64,000 nucleotides of DNA from Sipunculus nudus (taxonomy: Eukaryota > Annelida > Sipuncula > Golfingiida > Sipunculidae), in NCBI GenBank assembly GCA_026874595.1, contig CM049316.1, positions 17,449,839-17,513,838 of the forward strand, in the 5' to 3' direction. Position 1 is the stretch's first letter, and every line of letters starts with the position of its first letter. Position numbers and translations under genes: made by a program. Positions 46,088-56,960 of this stretch are shown here, piece after piece. Below the pieces are notes generated by a model. The model made no database searches and was not told the DNA's origin. It saw only the letters and a list, made by a program, of their open reading frames with translations.

Positions 46088-46826
46088 CACATAATTAATC
46101 TTGTTTTCAGGTCACTGTGCGGCAACCCACATCACTAAGAGTTTGGGTTTTATCGCGTTCTACATAACACATCCTCAATATAGAAGAAAAGGAATTAGCC
46201 GAAAGGTTTTTGATACCTGTATCAAGCAGCTTGGTGACATCAACGTGGGCTTAACGGGTAAGGTGGAAAAACAGAGTATGTACGCATCGGGGATTTTCCG
46301 TGTATCTTCCTTCCAAATAACTGGTTTTGTTGGCAAGATTGACGATGGAAGACTGGCGGAGATATGTACCTCTGATAATGTTAGCGTCGTAGATGAAGAG
46401 AAGGTAGGAATTGCATCTATAGCAGACTATGACGACAGTATTCATGTCATTCCCCGGCACGAGTTTCTACAGAAATGGCTACGAAGAGAAGGACTTGTAT
46501 GCAGGGTGGCACTTGAAGGCGGGAAAATAGTTGGTTACGGTTGTATGTGGCCAATGGTTAACGGACAGCGCGTCATGCCTCTTTATGCTGAGAACTTCTC
46601 TGCTGCACTAGCCCTGTGGAAGGATTTCTGCAACAAGGTCACTCCTGGGAACAATATCCAAGTAGCTGTTCCATCAGAAAATACAGAAGCAATCAAACTG
46701 TTCAAAAGCACACTTTGTCTTGTTAAACCACCCTTTTATCACGTGCGAATGTTTACCAAACGTGACGTCGAAGTCAATCTTCGACCAGTATATTCCATTT
46801 GTAATTATGACAACACCCTGGTATGA
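43618..46826 (+). CDS. Copy D: intact two-exon GNAT acetyltransferase, 302 aa
   Basis: join(43618-43810, 46111-46826) reads through without a stop. The N-terminal unit is FNIRQLDARDVPNLQQL, GWDD, DYLEFCRTLSGGGF and DGQLIS. The acetyl-CoA loop at residues 89-94 reads RRKGIS, so the last position of the usual Q/R-x-x-G-x-G/A is Ser instead of Gly or Ala. The second half has YDDSIHVIPRHEFLQKWL, GYGCMWP, RVMPLYAENFSAALALWKDF, EAIKLF, VRMFTKRDVEVNLRPVYS and ends DNTLV. These features fit the same two-domain GNAT plus YitH/HolE-type (Acetyltransf_18) layout as copy C. It shows no signal peptide or membrane segment. Donor GTAAGT and acceptor 'cttgttttcag' are both consensus. A TATA box lies just upstream and AATAAA signals follow, so this is the best-supported active gene here. 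Substrate unknown. Confidence 0.9.
45180..45198. repeat. (AAG)n microsatellite
   Basis: About six AAG units in the intron of copy D. Confidence 0.85.
46035..46088. repeat. (ATT)n microsatellite
   Basis: About 17 ATT units ending roughly 22 bp before the splice acceptor of copy D, inside the region where branch point and pyrimidine tract would lie. Confidence 0.93.
46111..46826 (+). CDS. Copy D exon 2
   Basis: 716 nt, the same length as exon 2 of copy C. Starts by completing Ser (A|GT), then HCAATHITKSLGFIAFYI, and ends with TGA at 46824-46826. Confidence 0.9.
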
Positions 46827-47281
46827 ACACTTTGTCTATACACCATCACTGATCATCACTATGCGACTTAGAATATGTTAAAATCTATCAGAAATTGACA
46901 TAACCTAGGTTAAAGACATGCGGTTGACAAATTTATCAGCACCATTGCATCTTTGTTTCCAATAACCACACATTTCTGAATGATATCTAGCGGTTAAAGC
47001 CTAAAAACGTTAACTTATATATACGTAGTTGGTCGTAATTAAAATGAGTGATTTCTGGTGCATTTTCCAATCAAAATCAACCGAATAATAGCGATTGAAT
47101 TATTGTTTTATTTGTTTTAGTATTTTGCCACTCGTAAATGTGGTTATTATGATGACAGATGTTTAATGAAGACCTGGCCTTATTTATTCTATTTTGCATA
47201 CAAATACAAAGGATATTATCAAAGCTTTTGTACCACAGTTGTTTCAACGAATATTGTAAATTATAACGAATCTTGAAGTCT

Positions 47282-47336
47282 AATAAACTCGGATCCGTAT
47301 ATAAATATCAAAACCTAATTTTTCACTCGCAATAAA
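47282..47336 (+). promoter_or_regulatory. Two AATAAA polyadenylation signals for copy D
   Basis: AATAAA at 47282-47287 and again at 47331-47336, about 455 and 505 bp after the stop codon; a spacing like that of copy C (480 bp). Confidence 0.5.
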
Positions 47337-47339
47337 AAC

Positions 47340-48734
47340 ATGTTACAAACTCTCATATTTTCTGTTATTTATTTTACTTGGCCAATAGCTTTAAAAAGCG
47401 TTAGATGAAGTAAAATGGAATTGTATATATGTGCGACCTACATATGCCAACCAAAAGCTCTGTCAGAAGAAAAATCAGAAGTAAAAGTTTCTCTGTTTCA
47501 ACTTTGAGATTTGACATTTCTTAGTCAGGGGCGACCATCACAAACAGGGTCAGTCGTCAGGGATAGGTCTTGTTTGATAGAAAAATCATATTAAGACGCA
47601 AAAAGACTGTTATATTATATAATGAAATATATTATGATTGTGCCTTCAAAATATATTAGTTTCATTATTTTGATAACTTAAAATTCATATTTTGACACAA
47701 TCAACTACCAGCAGTACTTCATTATTATACATTAGTGAAATTTCCAGCTGAGCCTATGAATATGTGAATCTCCGATAACTCAGTGTCCTTTTCAAAAAGA
47801 AAGGTCCAAGGTTTATCTACATCGCGTTAGATGGATCATTTGCATATGCTGTCTGGGCACGGTTAAAGCATTGATGTTACATATATTAAGTGGTAAAAGC
47901 AGCTGCTTATTCAATCCATTTAACATCCACTAAAGAGATACTAATAAAGTGCAAGAATCTTATCTGTTACCATTTGGTATTAGTACCTGAACTCAAGGTA
48001 AGGACAAACGGGGTTGACTAGAAGGATAGCCAGGGGTGTCTTGAGTCGAGGGATCTTTCAGGTTACGGTTTTGGAGACGTGTTTTGGACAGATGGGTAAC
48101 TCAACGTTTGTCTTGTCTGCATTTATTATGGACAGGGTTTTCCTTATGTATTGAAAGGTACAATTGCCATATTCAGTTCTGATAATTATATATATAAATG
48201 ACACCCTTCCCTCTTTTATAAATGAATGCGCATATATACATCACCTCAACTAATCTGGGATTCAGTGTCTTAATTTACCCTACTTCCAGTGTGACGCAGA
48301 ATAAGTCCAAGCAGAAGAAGTATTGGCTCAGGACGTTTAAATTTAATTCAGGGTCCATTGGTCGCACTGTATACTTAGGTCGAAACATTTAGCAAACACG
48401 TAACTCTATGACTTAGGTTTATTCATAGGGCCAAAGTCACTGTAAACATCAGTCGTTTCCCTGAATATGCATCAAATACCAGGGTACTTGTCTTTTCAAG
48501 TTTATTCATTAGCGAACATGCAGGTCGGATCTGTACGTGCATGGGGCTCCATTGTCACGACGAAAACTATTCATAAATAAGAGCTCAGTCCAAAGTGTAT
48601 CGGCATCTTTTTCGAAAGGTAAGTTGTCTATGCTATAGTGACACGGGTCGATACTTGGTAAAGTTAACTCCTCATGGCAGCTATTATATGAATATACGAG
48701 CATAGTTTGGACATACGAATGTGCTTTGCCTGGA
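47340..48734. other. Intergenic between D and E
   Basis: No gene recognised. The minus-strand open frame at 48509-48766 overlaps the start of relic E and has no features. Confidence 0.4.
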
Positions 48735-49715
48735 ATGCTAGAATCTGATCTGGCAGAGTACAACATCAGACCATTGGAAGCTATTATTGTTTATTAACTC
48801 AAAGCGTTGGCACAGGAAAAGGACTGGAAAAACAAAAATGAATGCATTGAATTCATGAGGAATTTTTCAGGTGGCTGCTTCATAGCCGCATTCGGTAAGG
48901 ACGTGCAACTCATCAGTAAGTCTATACTCAAAGCATATCATGATTATGGTTGTTGGTAATTATGATACTTCAACGTATGGGAGTCATTAAACATTCGAAT
49001 AGATACCTCCCCTCACACCTCGTGCGTAATTGCGACACATAGAAAAATGAGACGAAAAGAATGATGCAATACCGAATTTTGTTTCTTGGTCATCAAATTG
49101 AGTATTACATGTACTTCTTATCGTTGACTGTTTTGTCAGGATTCTTGCGTTATCACAACAATATATTTATAAGCATTTTAATCTTGGCCCAAATAATAAA
49201 ATATCATTCACTTGGCATTATCCTTAGCATAATTAAATTCTTTCCTGACATCGGTAGAAACATTTTTCTTATTTTGTAATTATATGAACTTTTATCTGAA
49301 TTACCAGTGTCATTACATCCCAAATATTATCATTTGGTATCATCTCACGTTGAGTTCTTTATATTATCTGACATATGGCGCATCCAATAGTTTTTCCAAG
49401 GCTCCGCTTCCTTTTGCATAACATATAAACTATATATAACACCTATTAAAATTAAAGCCGTCATATGGTTGTTGATGTTATTTTCTTTACCACTGCGGCT
49501 CTCAAAGGATGAGCAGAGATTTGAGCATGGCTTCATTCTATGTGACACCATGATAACAGAGGACGAGGTATAGGGAGAAACGTTTTCGATACCTGCAAGA
49601 TACCTCGCTGAAATAAATGTAGCCGTAACAAGCCTGGATGAGACGAAGAACATATACGGTTCTCTTGGTCTTTCCTGATATGAGGATTCCGGGGTATCCC
49701 TAAAGTTGGTCATCT
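48735..49715 (+). pseudogene. Copy E: broken GNAT family gene
   Basis: Exon 1 (48735-48915) keeps the family frame: LESDLAEYNIRPLEA, then an in-frame TAA at 48795-48797 where a Lys codon stands in copy A, then LKALAQEKDW, ECIEFMRNFSGGCFIAAFG, DVQLIS and an intact 'atca|gtaagt' donor. Exon 2 survives only as a 5' piece (about 49489-49715). It starts 'accactgcggctctcaaagg', so the AG acceptor is mutated to AC. It reads SRDLSM, SFYVT and then suffers at least two frameshifts through the YRRRGIG and YGSLGLS regions. The last recognisable words are 'ggggtatccctaaag', shared with copy A. The remaining C-terminal two thirds is missing. Shared words put E next to copy A. Confidence 0.78.
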
Positions 49716-50924
49716 TCAGGAGACTGGGTCATCTGAAAAAGTGACATGTTGTACAACTGTACATGGCTGACACGGACTCCTCTATATCTTATAATTTCCT
49801 ATGGATAAATGTCACCTATAATTTCCTATGCTTTTCCAGCAATTAGAATGCAATTTCCTGTATTTTCATATATAACGCCAAAGGACAATATCGGGTTTCT
49901 GATTATCTGTTCTTATTAGATAATTACTGTTATAAAGACCTGTACTGTTTTTCTTTTTTCTTTTGTAGACCTGTACATGTTAGTGTTGCAGTGATACAAG
50001 TAAAGCCATATATATCAATTAATCAAACCTTTCAGGTGCTCCTTGTAGAACTAATGGTCATTGAATTAAAGTAACCAAGTTAAACACGACTGCATGTATA
50101 ATGAAAATTCCTATATGCTTGTCCCAAGTGTTCCGTATATTCCTATATATGTATTACCTCAGGAACGTAGTGGAAGCCCTGATACAGAGTAAGGTTGAAA
50201 ATAAATTAATATAGTGAACATATTATAACAAACAAATGCTAAAGCGCTATAACTAATGGTGGATAAATTTGCCTAACATGAGAACCACCATACTAGTTCG
50301 AGGTAAGGTGATTTATGTGTATTTAAGTGCAAGATAAGAATATTACTTATGTATGATTGGCTACAACCGCATAATTCATAGAAAAATAGGCATTTCAGTA
50401 TATATCGGGGTACTGAACAAGAGAACACGATAATTCGAAGAAGAATAAAAGGAAAACAAATCTAAATATCCTCATGAAATTGGTGACCTCAGATGAGAAT
50501 CGTATTTTGTTGTTTGTTGCAAAAGATCATCGGTTATAAACTAACAATTTTTTTTCGGATTGTCGTTATTAACGAAATGGATATTTTGGATAAATGGAAT
50601 GGGAACGAAACGTTTATGATTTAGGAATGAAATAGGTTATATCAGAAGACAGCAATGAACCTAGTTTAGATTTAGTGTTCTTTGTCAACAAAGTTTAAGC
50701 GACTATTTTAAATTTTAATAGGAAAAATAATAAAAATCGAGTTTTGTTGGTTTGACAATTTTTTTGGAAACGTGTTGTAATGTATATATGCATCGTTTTT
50801 ACATACATCAATAAACCCGTAAAAGACCTTGCCAGGCCTGAGATATCTTCACTACAAAAATTGGTTGATTAGAAGCCAAAATATTCACATTTAAGTTACC
50901 CCTACCCAATTTTACAGTACTACC

Positions 50925-50938
50925 CCCCCCCCCCCCCT
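50925..50938. repeat. C homopolymer
   Basis: Fourteen C in a row. Confidence 0.8.
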
Positions 50939-51496
50939 AGTGGTTCCTATATATATCAAGCTACCATAACGTCAGACCTTGGCTGTGTGGTGGGTTGAAC
51001 GGATTTGTTAATTTTTTGTCACTACAGAAATAAGCTTCCTGCAATATAAAACCATGGAATTCCACCCCCACCCCACCCTCCATATTTTCCTTCAAATGTC
51101 ATCCCCCTACCCCATTCCCCACCATCCTCTGTACTCCGCTCCTGATGTTTGCATTTAACATTAAAAGTACCGTTTACAATTTGTTCATAGATTATACAAC
51201 TACTTTATAAACAATTTTAAACAGTTTAAACTTGCTATAAAATATACTGACACGATCATATAAACTGCTACTGATGTTATTTCACCATAGTTCACAGGTT
51301 CTGGGCGCCCTTTTGAACAAGTCTTTATTGTATGGGTCCCCTCCCCTTTTCAGATGAAACCAGAGCTTTCCAGAATATAAACATACAATTATACGACTGT
51401 TTCTCCCTCACAAATCCCATCTCGATTTTATCTGTTGGAAGGTCTTTATTGGTTATGACATTATCTGTATGAAGAACTATTAATCTTTTATTTCAG

Positions 51497-51616
51497 CTGA
51501 AGAAACTAAGCATATAAATATGGTGACAAAGATAAGGCCAAAGATTACTGTTGAGGGAGAAAATATTGCAGATGGTTTAATTGTTAGATTCCTACTACAT
51601 AGCCCAACAGGTCCTG
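51497..51616 (+). other. Exon-like block of unknown origin
   Basis: A 120-nt open stretch framed by 'ttttatttcag' and 'g|gtgaga', phase 1 at both ends. It encodes a soluble-looking peptide containing MVTKIRPKITVEGENIADG and LIVRFLLHSP. No adjoining exons were found and I do not recognise the peptide. It may be a stray exon, a decayed gene or chance. Confidence 0.2.
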
Positions 51617-52476
51617 GTGAGACTAATCTGAGTCTTAATAGCCACTACACTTAAATTTAATATTGGGTCACAATATAAAAAATACTTATATAAAAATACC
51701 CTTTTTCAATAATTAATTCATTCCATTGCCTTGATATTTGCCGTATATGCTTATTCATCTGAAATAAATATGAAATATTTGCCTATAACTTATATTTTTG
51801 TAGTGTTTAGCTAAAGATTTATATTAAGATTCATAGCTTTACATTCAAGTGACAGTTTTAACCCGGTAATTATTCCTGACTTCCTGGTCATATTTCATTG
51901 TTTTACCATATATTCTAGGACCGGAAAATATACATAATGTCGTCATTCTTATGCAAGTATAACAGTCATTTTGTTAGTAAAATTCAAATTAAACAAAAGT
52001 ATACAGTATTTAATGTGAATATAAATTCCTCATTTGAAAAAAAAGTTCCTTACATCATGTTTTCATTTTGTAGGATTTCACAAACTTTGGCATAAATAAA
52101 CATATATGGCCACAATTTCATGAAATTGTACGTTTATAAAACTTGTCCCGTTCTTTCAAAGAATGTAAAATTATATTATTTGTATCAGCGTGAGAGGGAC
52201 TGTTTATCTTTCCTTCACTGATTTAATTATAACTGTAAAATCTAGGACAAAAATGGCTATTTATATCTATATCTCAAGATTAAACACAGTGTTTTTGTCA
52301 ATTTCTGTTTATAACAAGGGGCAAATACATGGAAGTAAGCCTAAATTAAACTGTTAAAGATTTTAACACAAATTTCTTTTCTACTCGGGGGCAAAGAATC
52401 TCTACAAATTGGATGGTTTAGCATTGGAAGTTTGGGTAAACACGCCTCCTTACGTGCCTCCATTTTGCCATGCTTG

Positions 52477-52503
52477 TTTTTTTTTTTTTTTTTTTTTTTT
52501 TTT
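52477..52503. repeat. T homopolymer (27 nt)
   Basis: Uninterrupted T run. It may be the A tail of a minus-strand retrotransposed piece, but no body was recognised beside it. Confidence 0.9.
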
Positions 52504-52767
52504 GTGTTAGGTGTTCTCTTAACTCTTACCAAATTGTGTTTATAATAGGATTTTATTTCACTTGAGTTTCCAAGTAATTAGCTTAAATCTTGATGACTGC
52601 ATATCATTACTGGCATACATTGTTTTTTTTCGGTACATTCTGCCAAAATTTATATTTTTCTGAAATAAAAAGCAGATATAATTAAATACCTCATACAATT
52701 AAGTAATATTAGCTATATGAATGCAATTCTTAAGGTGGTTTACCTATCCGTAAATAAAGGTAAATAT

Positions 52768-53556
52768 AGGGATTTGATATCGCCGAGTCAGTTTCGAGAC
52801 ATATTGTGTGGCTTTGATATCGGCCGCCGGCCTCAAACCGACCATGTCGGCCTCCAGTGCCAAGCAGGAAGCGATCTCGGCCGCCAGCTCAAGTGAGCCA
52901 CAGACCGGTTCTGACTCTGGTCAACCAGCTTGGCCGCAGTGTCAACCAGAGGGCCCCATTTCGACCGCCGGGCCTCTTATCTGTCAGTAAAAACTGAGCA
53001 TTGTTTTGGCTCCGTTTGCCTTCTCCTGCATATAAAAGAACTGAGGGGGACTTGTTATTATAATTTCAAGACAGTTTCATCGAACTTTCAGTGCTGCTTG
53101 TATTTAACTACTGTTTCTGTCCTATCTATATAGACCATTTTTTTAACAGACACAGGTATCACTTTTAAGAATTATGGTTTTAACTTACACATATATTTAA
53201 AACTCAACCTCAGATTTGCCCGCACACTCCCTCAAACAAAAACAAATAGGCTATTAACAACGCCCGTCCGATAAAAATAAATTATAATTTAAAAAATCAT
53301 GTATGTTAACGTTATCTGCTGCCCTAAAATCATCACAGAATCTGAAAACACATCATTGCATCTAGCTAAAATCTAAGAGATCTGTATGCATTCTTAAAGA
53401 TAATCAGTGCATGTCCCCTAGTAAAATTTAGAAATGGTGTTCTCCGGTCTACACTGCGGCCAATATGGTTGACTAGACACGGTCAGTGCCGGTCTTGCTG
53501 CCGAAATGGTCGGTTTAAGGCCGGCGGCCGATATCAACGGAGGCCGATTAATCCCT
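52768..53556. mobile_element. ~790-bp inverted-repeat (MITE-like) element
   Basis: A 31-nt block at 52815-52845 ('tgatatcggccgccggcctc' and on) is repeated inverted at 53506-53536 with one mismatch. Outside these, the left edge 'agggatttgatatcg' and the right edge 'cgattaatccct' are also inverted copies in part. 'tcggccgcc' and 'tcgaccgccgg' words recur within 52818-52975, and CpG-rich arms enclose an AT-rich core. This fits a non-autonomous DNA transposon with compound inverted ends. The open frame at 52808-52990 is a by-product. Outer limits are approximate. Confidence 0.6.
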
Positions 53557-53654
53557 TTACCCGGTGCACCACCATCCCCTCCCCCTCACAATTTCTCTTA
53601 AATGTTTTGAAGTTCCATTTTAATGACTTACAGTGCCTAAATGGGACCATAGGG

Positions 53655-54368
53655 TTATACAATGGAGTAATCACCATTACACATCGAATAAACAAGGCCC
53701 AGATTCAGACTGATGTCATTCTCAGTGAACATTTGCACACAGTAATATGGAGGTTTTACAAGATCCTGAGTGTCTGTGAAAGGTTGGATACTTTCATCGT
53801 TGTCTGACGGTGCCATCACTTCCACTGATTCTCCATTAGGAATTGTGTTGCAAATTCTTCCCACAAAGAAAAACTAGCAGAAGTGAAATGGGCATAGAAC
53901 GGCATGACCCTGTATCCGAAGAGGGCAGGCCACATACATCAGTAACCTACGTTTTTTTTCTCTTTCTACGCTACATCTCAATTACATCCAACTCTTGATA
54001 GCCATCTCTTTGGGGTATCATGGCGCGGAACTCCATGGATTCCACAGTCATACTGAACAGGAGGTGAACATTCGACGTCAACGTTATCCACAATTTTCAC
54101 ATCGTCAGCAGAATATATTTTCTATATCCGTCAATTTAAGGTGTACCAACGAAGCAAGTTCCGGGAAAGAGGATATTTTTAAATCCTCCAGATGCGTACA
54201 TGCCTTCTTTATTATCAACAGCATTTAAACCGACATTGATACCGCCGACCACCTTCAGGCAAGTTTCAAATAACTTCCTACCTATTCTTTTGCCTGTGTT
54301 TTCAGACTGTGTGATGTAGAATGAGATAAAAGCATAAAATGGGGTGATGTACGTAATTCCACTGTCTC
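53655..54368 (-). pseudogene. Copy F exon 2
   Basis: Minus-strand exon-2 relic after 'ttgttccag'. Family motifs are in the right order but split over frames; the last piece (53864-53655) is an uninterrupted C-terminus with VQMFTENDISLNLG. Confidence 0.78.
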
Positions 54369-55440
54369 CTGGAACAAAAATGTACCATTTTTTACGCGAG
54401 TAATCTTTTATCTTCTTTTGGCATCAACATTTTGTCAAAATAAATATGAATAAGCATGGTAAGCGAAGAATTAAATTTATCCATAATCTAAATACTATCA
54501 CCTAAATAAAGCTGTATATACATTCAAACATTTTTTAAGTTGCTCTAATGTAACAATATTTCAAAAATAATTTGTTCTTATAACAAACTATTTTATTTTG
54601 ACTTTTTGGAAGACATATATTGCTGAAAGGGTGATACAGAGTAACATTAGGTATTAACTATTAACTAACACGGTACTGGCACAAGAGTCCTTTCTCTGTG
54701 ACCTCATCGCCGTGTATAAATCTGGGATTTGAAGAGGAATCTTGGCTTATATTAGCAGAGGGGCATTTTTTTCTCTCTAAAGTCTGACTTGAACAGCTCC
54801 AGACGAATATTAATTAATTTTCTGGCATCCAAGGCCAAGGGTCAATTTCAAATCTTTGGGTGACATTGGTTGAACATGATAAAGTCTCAAAGCACACTGG
54901 ACTGCCCTTAGGTGCCCACTGTTTACAGATATCCACTTTATGGTGCTGTCCGCTGATTCGTGTAAAGAAACTTGTTCTATATATATCCTGTAATACCCGA
55001 TAAAAAGTGTTCGGTGAATCAAACCATAATTTATGTCAAAAATAACATACTTATTTTAAAGAAATAACTGGCCTTTAAACCTTTCATGTCTCCTCGGATC
55101 GCCGTTCAATATTCTCACAATCACACACCTTCCTACGGACACCAAATGAATTAAGTCAAGGTAAGCAAGCACCATTGTATCAAAACAATCAATAAATGCG
55201 AGTCATTCGTTAGGATTGGGTTTATTTTCGAGCTATGTGTTTCAGAACCACTCACTTTGTAACTGGTCTTCAGGCAGTGCACACGGCGGATGCGAGTTTG
55301 GATACAGATATTTATCCCGTACACTGTTCAATGAGCAGAGTCGGATCGTAACGTATTTACTTGTTGGGGATATCTCAGTAGATAGGTTCTCAACCTTGTC
55401 ACATTTAACTAACTGATGATCTGCCTATGCTTTCAAAGGT

Positions 55441-55567
55441 CTAATCAAAAGCCGACCTGGAGAGGGTCCTAGTTCCAGCGACCTGCTTTTATCACCTGCT
55501 GAAGTTTTGGCACATTCTTTGCCTCAAGTGGTCTTATGATGTACTCTATATCACAATATTCTGTCAT
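55441..55567 (-). pseudogene. Copy F exon 1
   Basis: The family start MTEYCDIEYIIRPLEA begins at the ATG at 55565-55567. The upstream 30 open codons are not homologous. A deletion removes the middle and end of the exon. Confidence 0.75.
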
Positions 55568-55569
55568 TT

Positions 55570-56215
55570 TCAGGGATTTGTTATTGACCAGGACAGTTGT
55601 GTAATATTGATCCCTTTGTAACCTTTGACCAAAGATTACAACACTTAACATGAACATAGAGGTATCAGTTCATACCTGAAGCAAATTTTGATCCATGATC
55701 ACATCACTGTCAGGAACATGTGTGCTGGTCAAAACCTGAATCACAGCCGAAAAACTATCGATGTCAGAGCCATCACTGTCGCAACCACGCGGCAAATATA
55801 TACCTAATTGACGTCTATTTCGCCGTCTCATTCCATCAATTGGTTAAGTACGGTGGGTTTTGGTTAGCGCCACATATCACCGCCTCCCTGAACTATTACT
55901 TATCAGTATTAATTCCCATTCTGCATATGGAATGATTAAGGGATCGTTTAAAAGAACACTGTATTGTTTGCGTACTTCTAGATGTGCAACTTCGTAAACC
56001 AGAACGCACTCGATCGACATCTGCCGAGTACGTTCGTTTTGAACTCAATCCCTGTCATCAGCTGGTTATGATGTCTGCGTTCGTCATGTATACTTTCAAG
56101 GCGAATAAACCTTCTACAGTGGAAACTCTCGATACAAGACTGTTACCTGACAATTATTGTTGCTCCTTCCAAAACATTTTCGCCAAACCAACATACTTAA
56201 TAATAAATATAATAA
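55570..56215. other. Intergenic, no gene recognised
   Basis: Short plus-strand open frames at 55720-55935 and 55984-56220 without features. Confidence 0.4.
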
Positions 56216-56247
56216 TATAATTATTATTATTATTATTATTATTATAA
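56216..56247. repeat. (ATT)n microsatellite, LINE tail
   Basis: ATT repeat abutting the 3' end of the minus-strand LINE fragment, where it forms the element's tail (AAT on the minus strand). Confidence 0.9.
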
Positions 56248-56960
56248 AGTATTTATATAGCGCCAATTCTCCGATGGTCGGAATTACAGCGCAAATCCCA
56301 CACACACACATACCTATACACAGTTTCATGGAAATCTGCTGCTACTTGTGCCTGCCCTCCCGAAAAAAAATCATATTAATCACCATAAGCTTGCTGAAAG
56401 AGATACGTTTTTAAATTAGTTTTAAATGATACAAGGAGATTTTCTAAGTGTAGTAGGAAGTGAATTCAAACTTTTTGGGCTATGAAACGAAAGAAACTTT
56501 CATCGACTTTCAGTCGGTCTTACGCTTTTTAAGAATGAGACGCCCAGCATTATTCTGGACAATCTGTAGCCGTAGGACTTGTTCTGCCAGTAAACAAGCA
56601 ATAACTGAATTACTGTAATCCATACAAGAGTTTACTGTGGCGCAAATGAACCGACAGCACAGATTAGTTGAGTGGAAACGCCGGATGGAAGCTATATATA
56701 CGGCGGAGCTCGAGAAAGGCCACACGGCATATACTACTAATATAATCATGTTTTAAAAGATTACGATCAATCTTAACACCTAGATACTTCATTGAATTTT
56801 GCAAAGGAGCAGTGCAGCCCCCAGTGCTAATGGACTCACTGTCAGTCATCCTTAGAAGAAGCTTAGATCCGACAGGCATAATTTCAGATTTCTTATCAGT
56901 ATTCAATTCAATTTTGTATCAGAAACACGATAATTCCTGTCTTTAACTAAATGACGTTTC
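56248..56960 (-). mobile_element. 5'-truncated non-LTR retrotransposon, second LINE family
   Basis: Minus strand from about 56940: KIELNTDKKSEIMPVGS, LQNSMKYLGVKIDRNL, ISSICRVAFLELRRI, then after a frameshift near 56690 SIRRFHST, SCMDYSNSVIACLLAEQVLRL, QNNAGRLILKKRKTD, and near the end ELALYKY just before the ATT tail. This is the end of a reverse transcriptase of a type very frequent in molluscs and cnidarians. It differs from the LINE at 41.2-42.1 kb in the KKRKTD and LELRRI motifs. Frameshifts and stops show that it is inactive. Confidence 0.72.

Larger units (their letters stand above)
43811..46110 (+). other. Copy D intron
   Basis: 2.3-kb phase-1 intron. It holds an (AAG)n run at 45180-45198 and an (ATT)n run just before the acceptor. 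Open frames at 44348-44650 and 45318-45572 have no features that support an exon. Confidence 0.8.
49716..52767. other. Intergenic at the orientation switch
   Basis: Between the last plus-strand copy (E) and the first minus-strand copy (F). Holds a C run (50925-50938), C-rich patches near 51060-51130 ending 'ctccgctcctg' that may be an old element end, the exon-like block at 51497 and a long T run. No family relic recognised. Confidence 0.4.
53655..55567 (-). pseudogene. Copy F: broken GNAT family gene on the minus strand
   Basis: Exon 1 (55567 down to 55441) starts MTEYCDIEYIIRPLEAKNV, PKLQQV, then W-N, a TAG and, frame-shifted, RTLSRSAF, with the EYLEF block deleted and the donor lost. Exon 2 (54368 down to 53655) keeps an AG acceptor. 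It reads DSGITYITPFYAFISFYIT, GKRIGRKLFETCLK, VGGINVGLNAV, MYASGGF, and then stops after FVGTP. The later part shows SADDVKIVD, RHD, GY-stop-CMWPALFGYRVMPFYA and a clean last 69 codons ending VYSMCNGDYSIV. Net length is 714 nt with at least two frameshifts and several stops. The acetyl-CoA loop is also altered (GKRIG instead of GKGIG). The intron is about 1.07 kb. Confidence 0.8.

Noticed and set aside
45896-46090. Minus-strand open frame starting with poly-Ile
   Set aside because: Reads through the (ATT)n run in the intron of copy D.
46251-46460. Minus-strand frame within copy D exon 2
   Set aside because: Antisense shadow of the real plus-strand exon.
49345-49713. 122-codon minus-strand frame
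   Set aside because: It lies over exon 2 of relic E on the opposite strand and is a shadow of former coding sequence.
53469-53807. 112-codon plus-strand frame
   Set aside because: Covers the right arm of an inverted-repeat element and the antisense of copy F exon 2; a shadow.
55984-56414. Plus-strand frames with poly-Ile
   Set aside because: Produced by the ATT tail of the minus-strand LINE.
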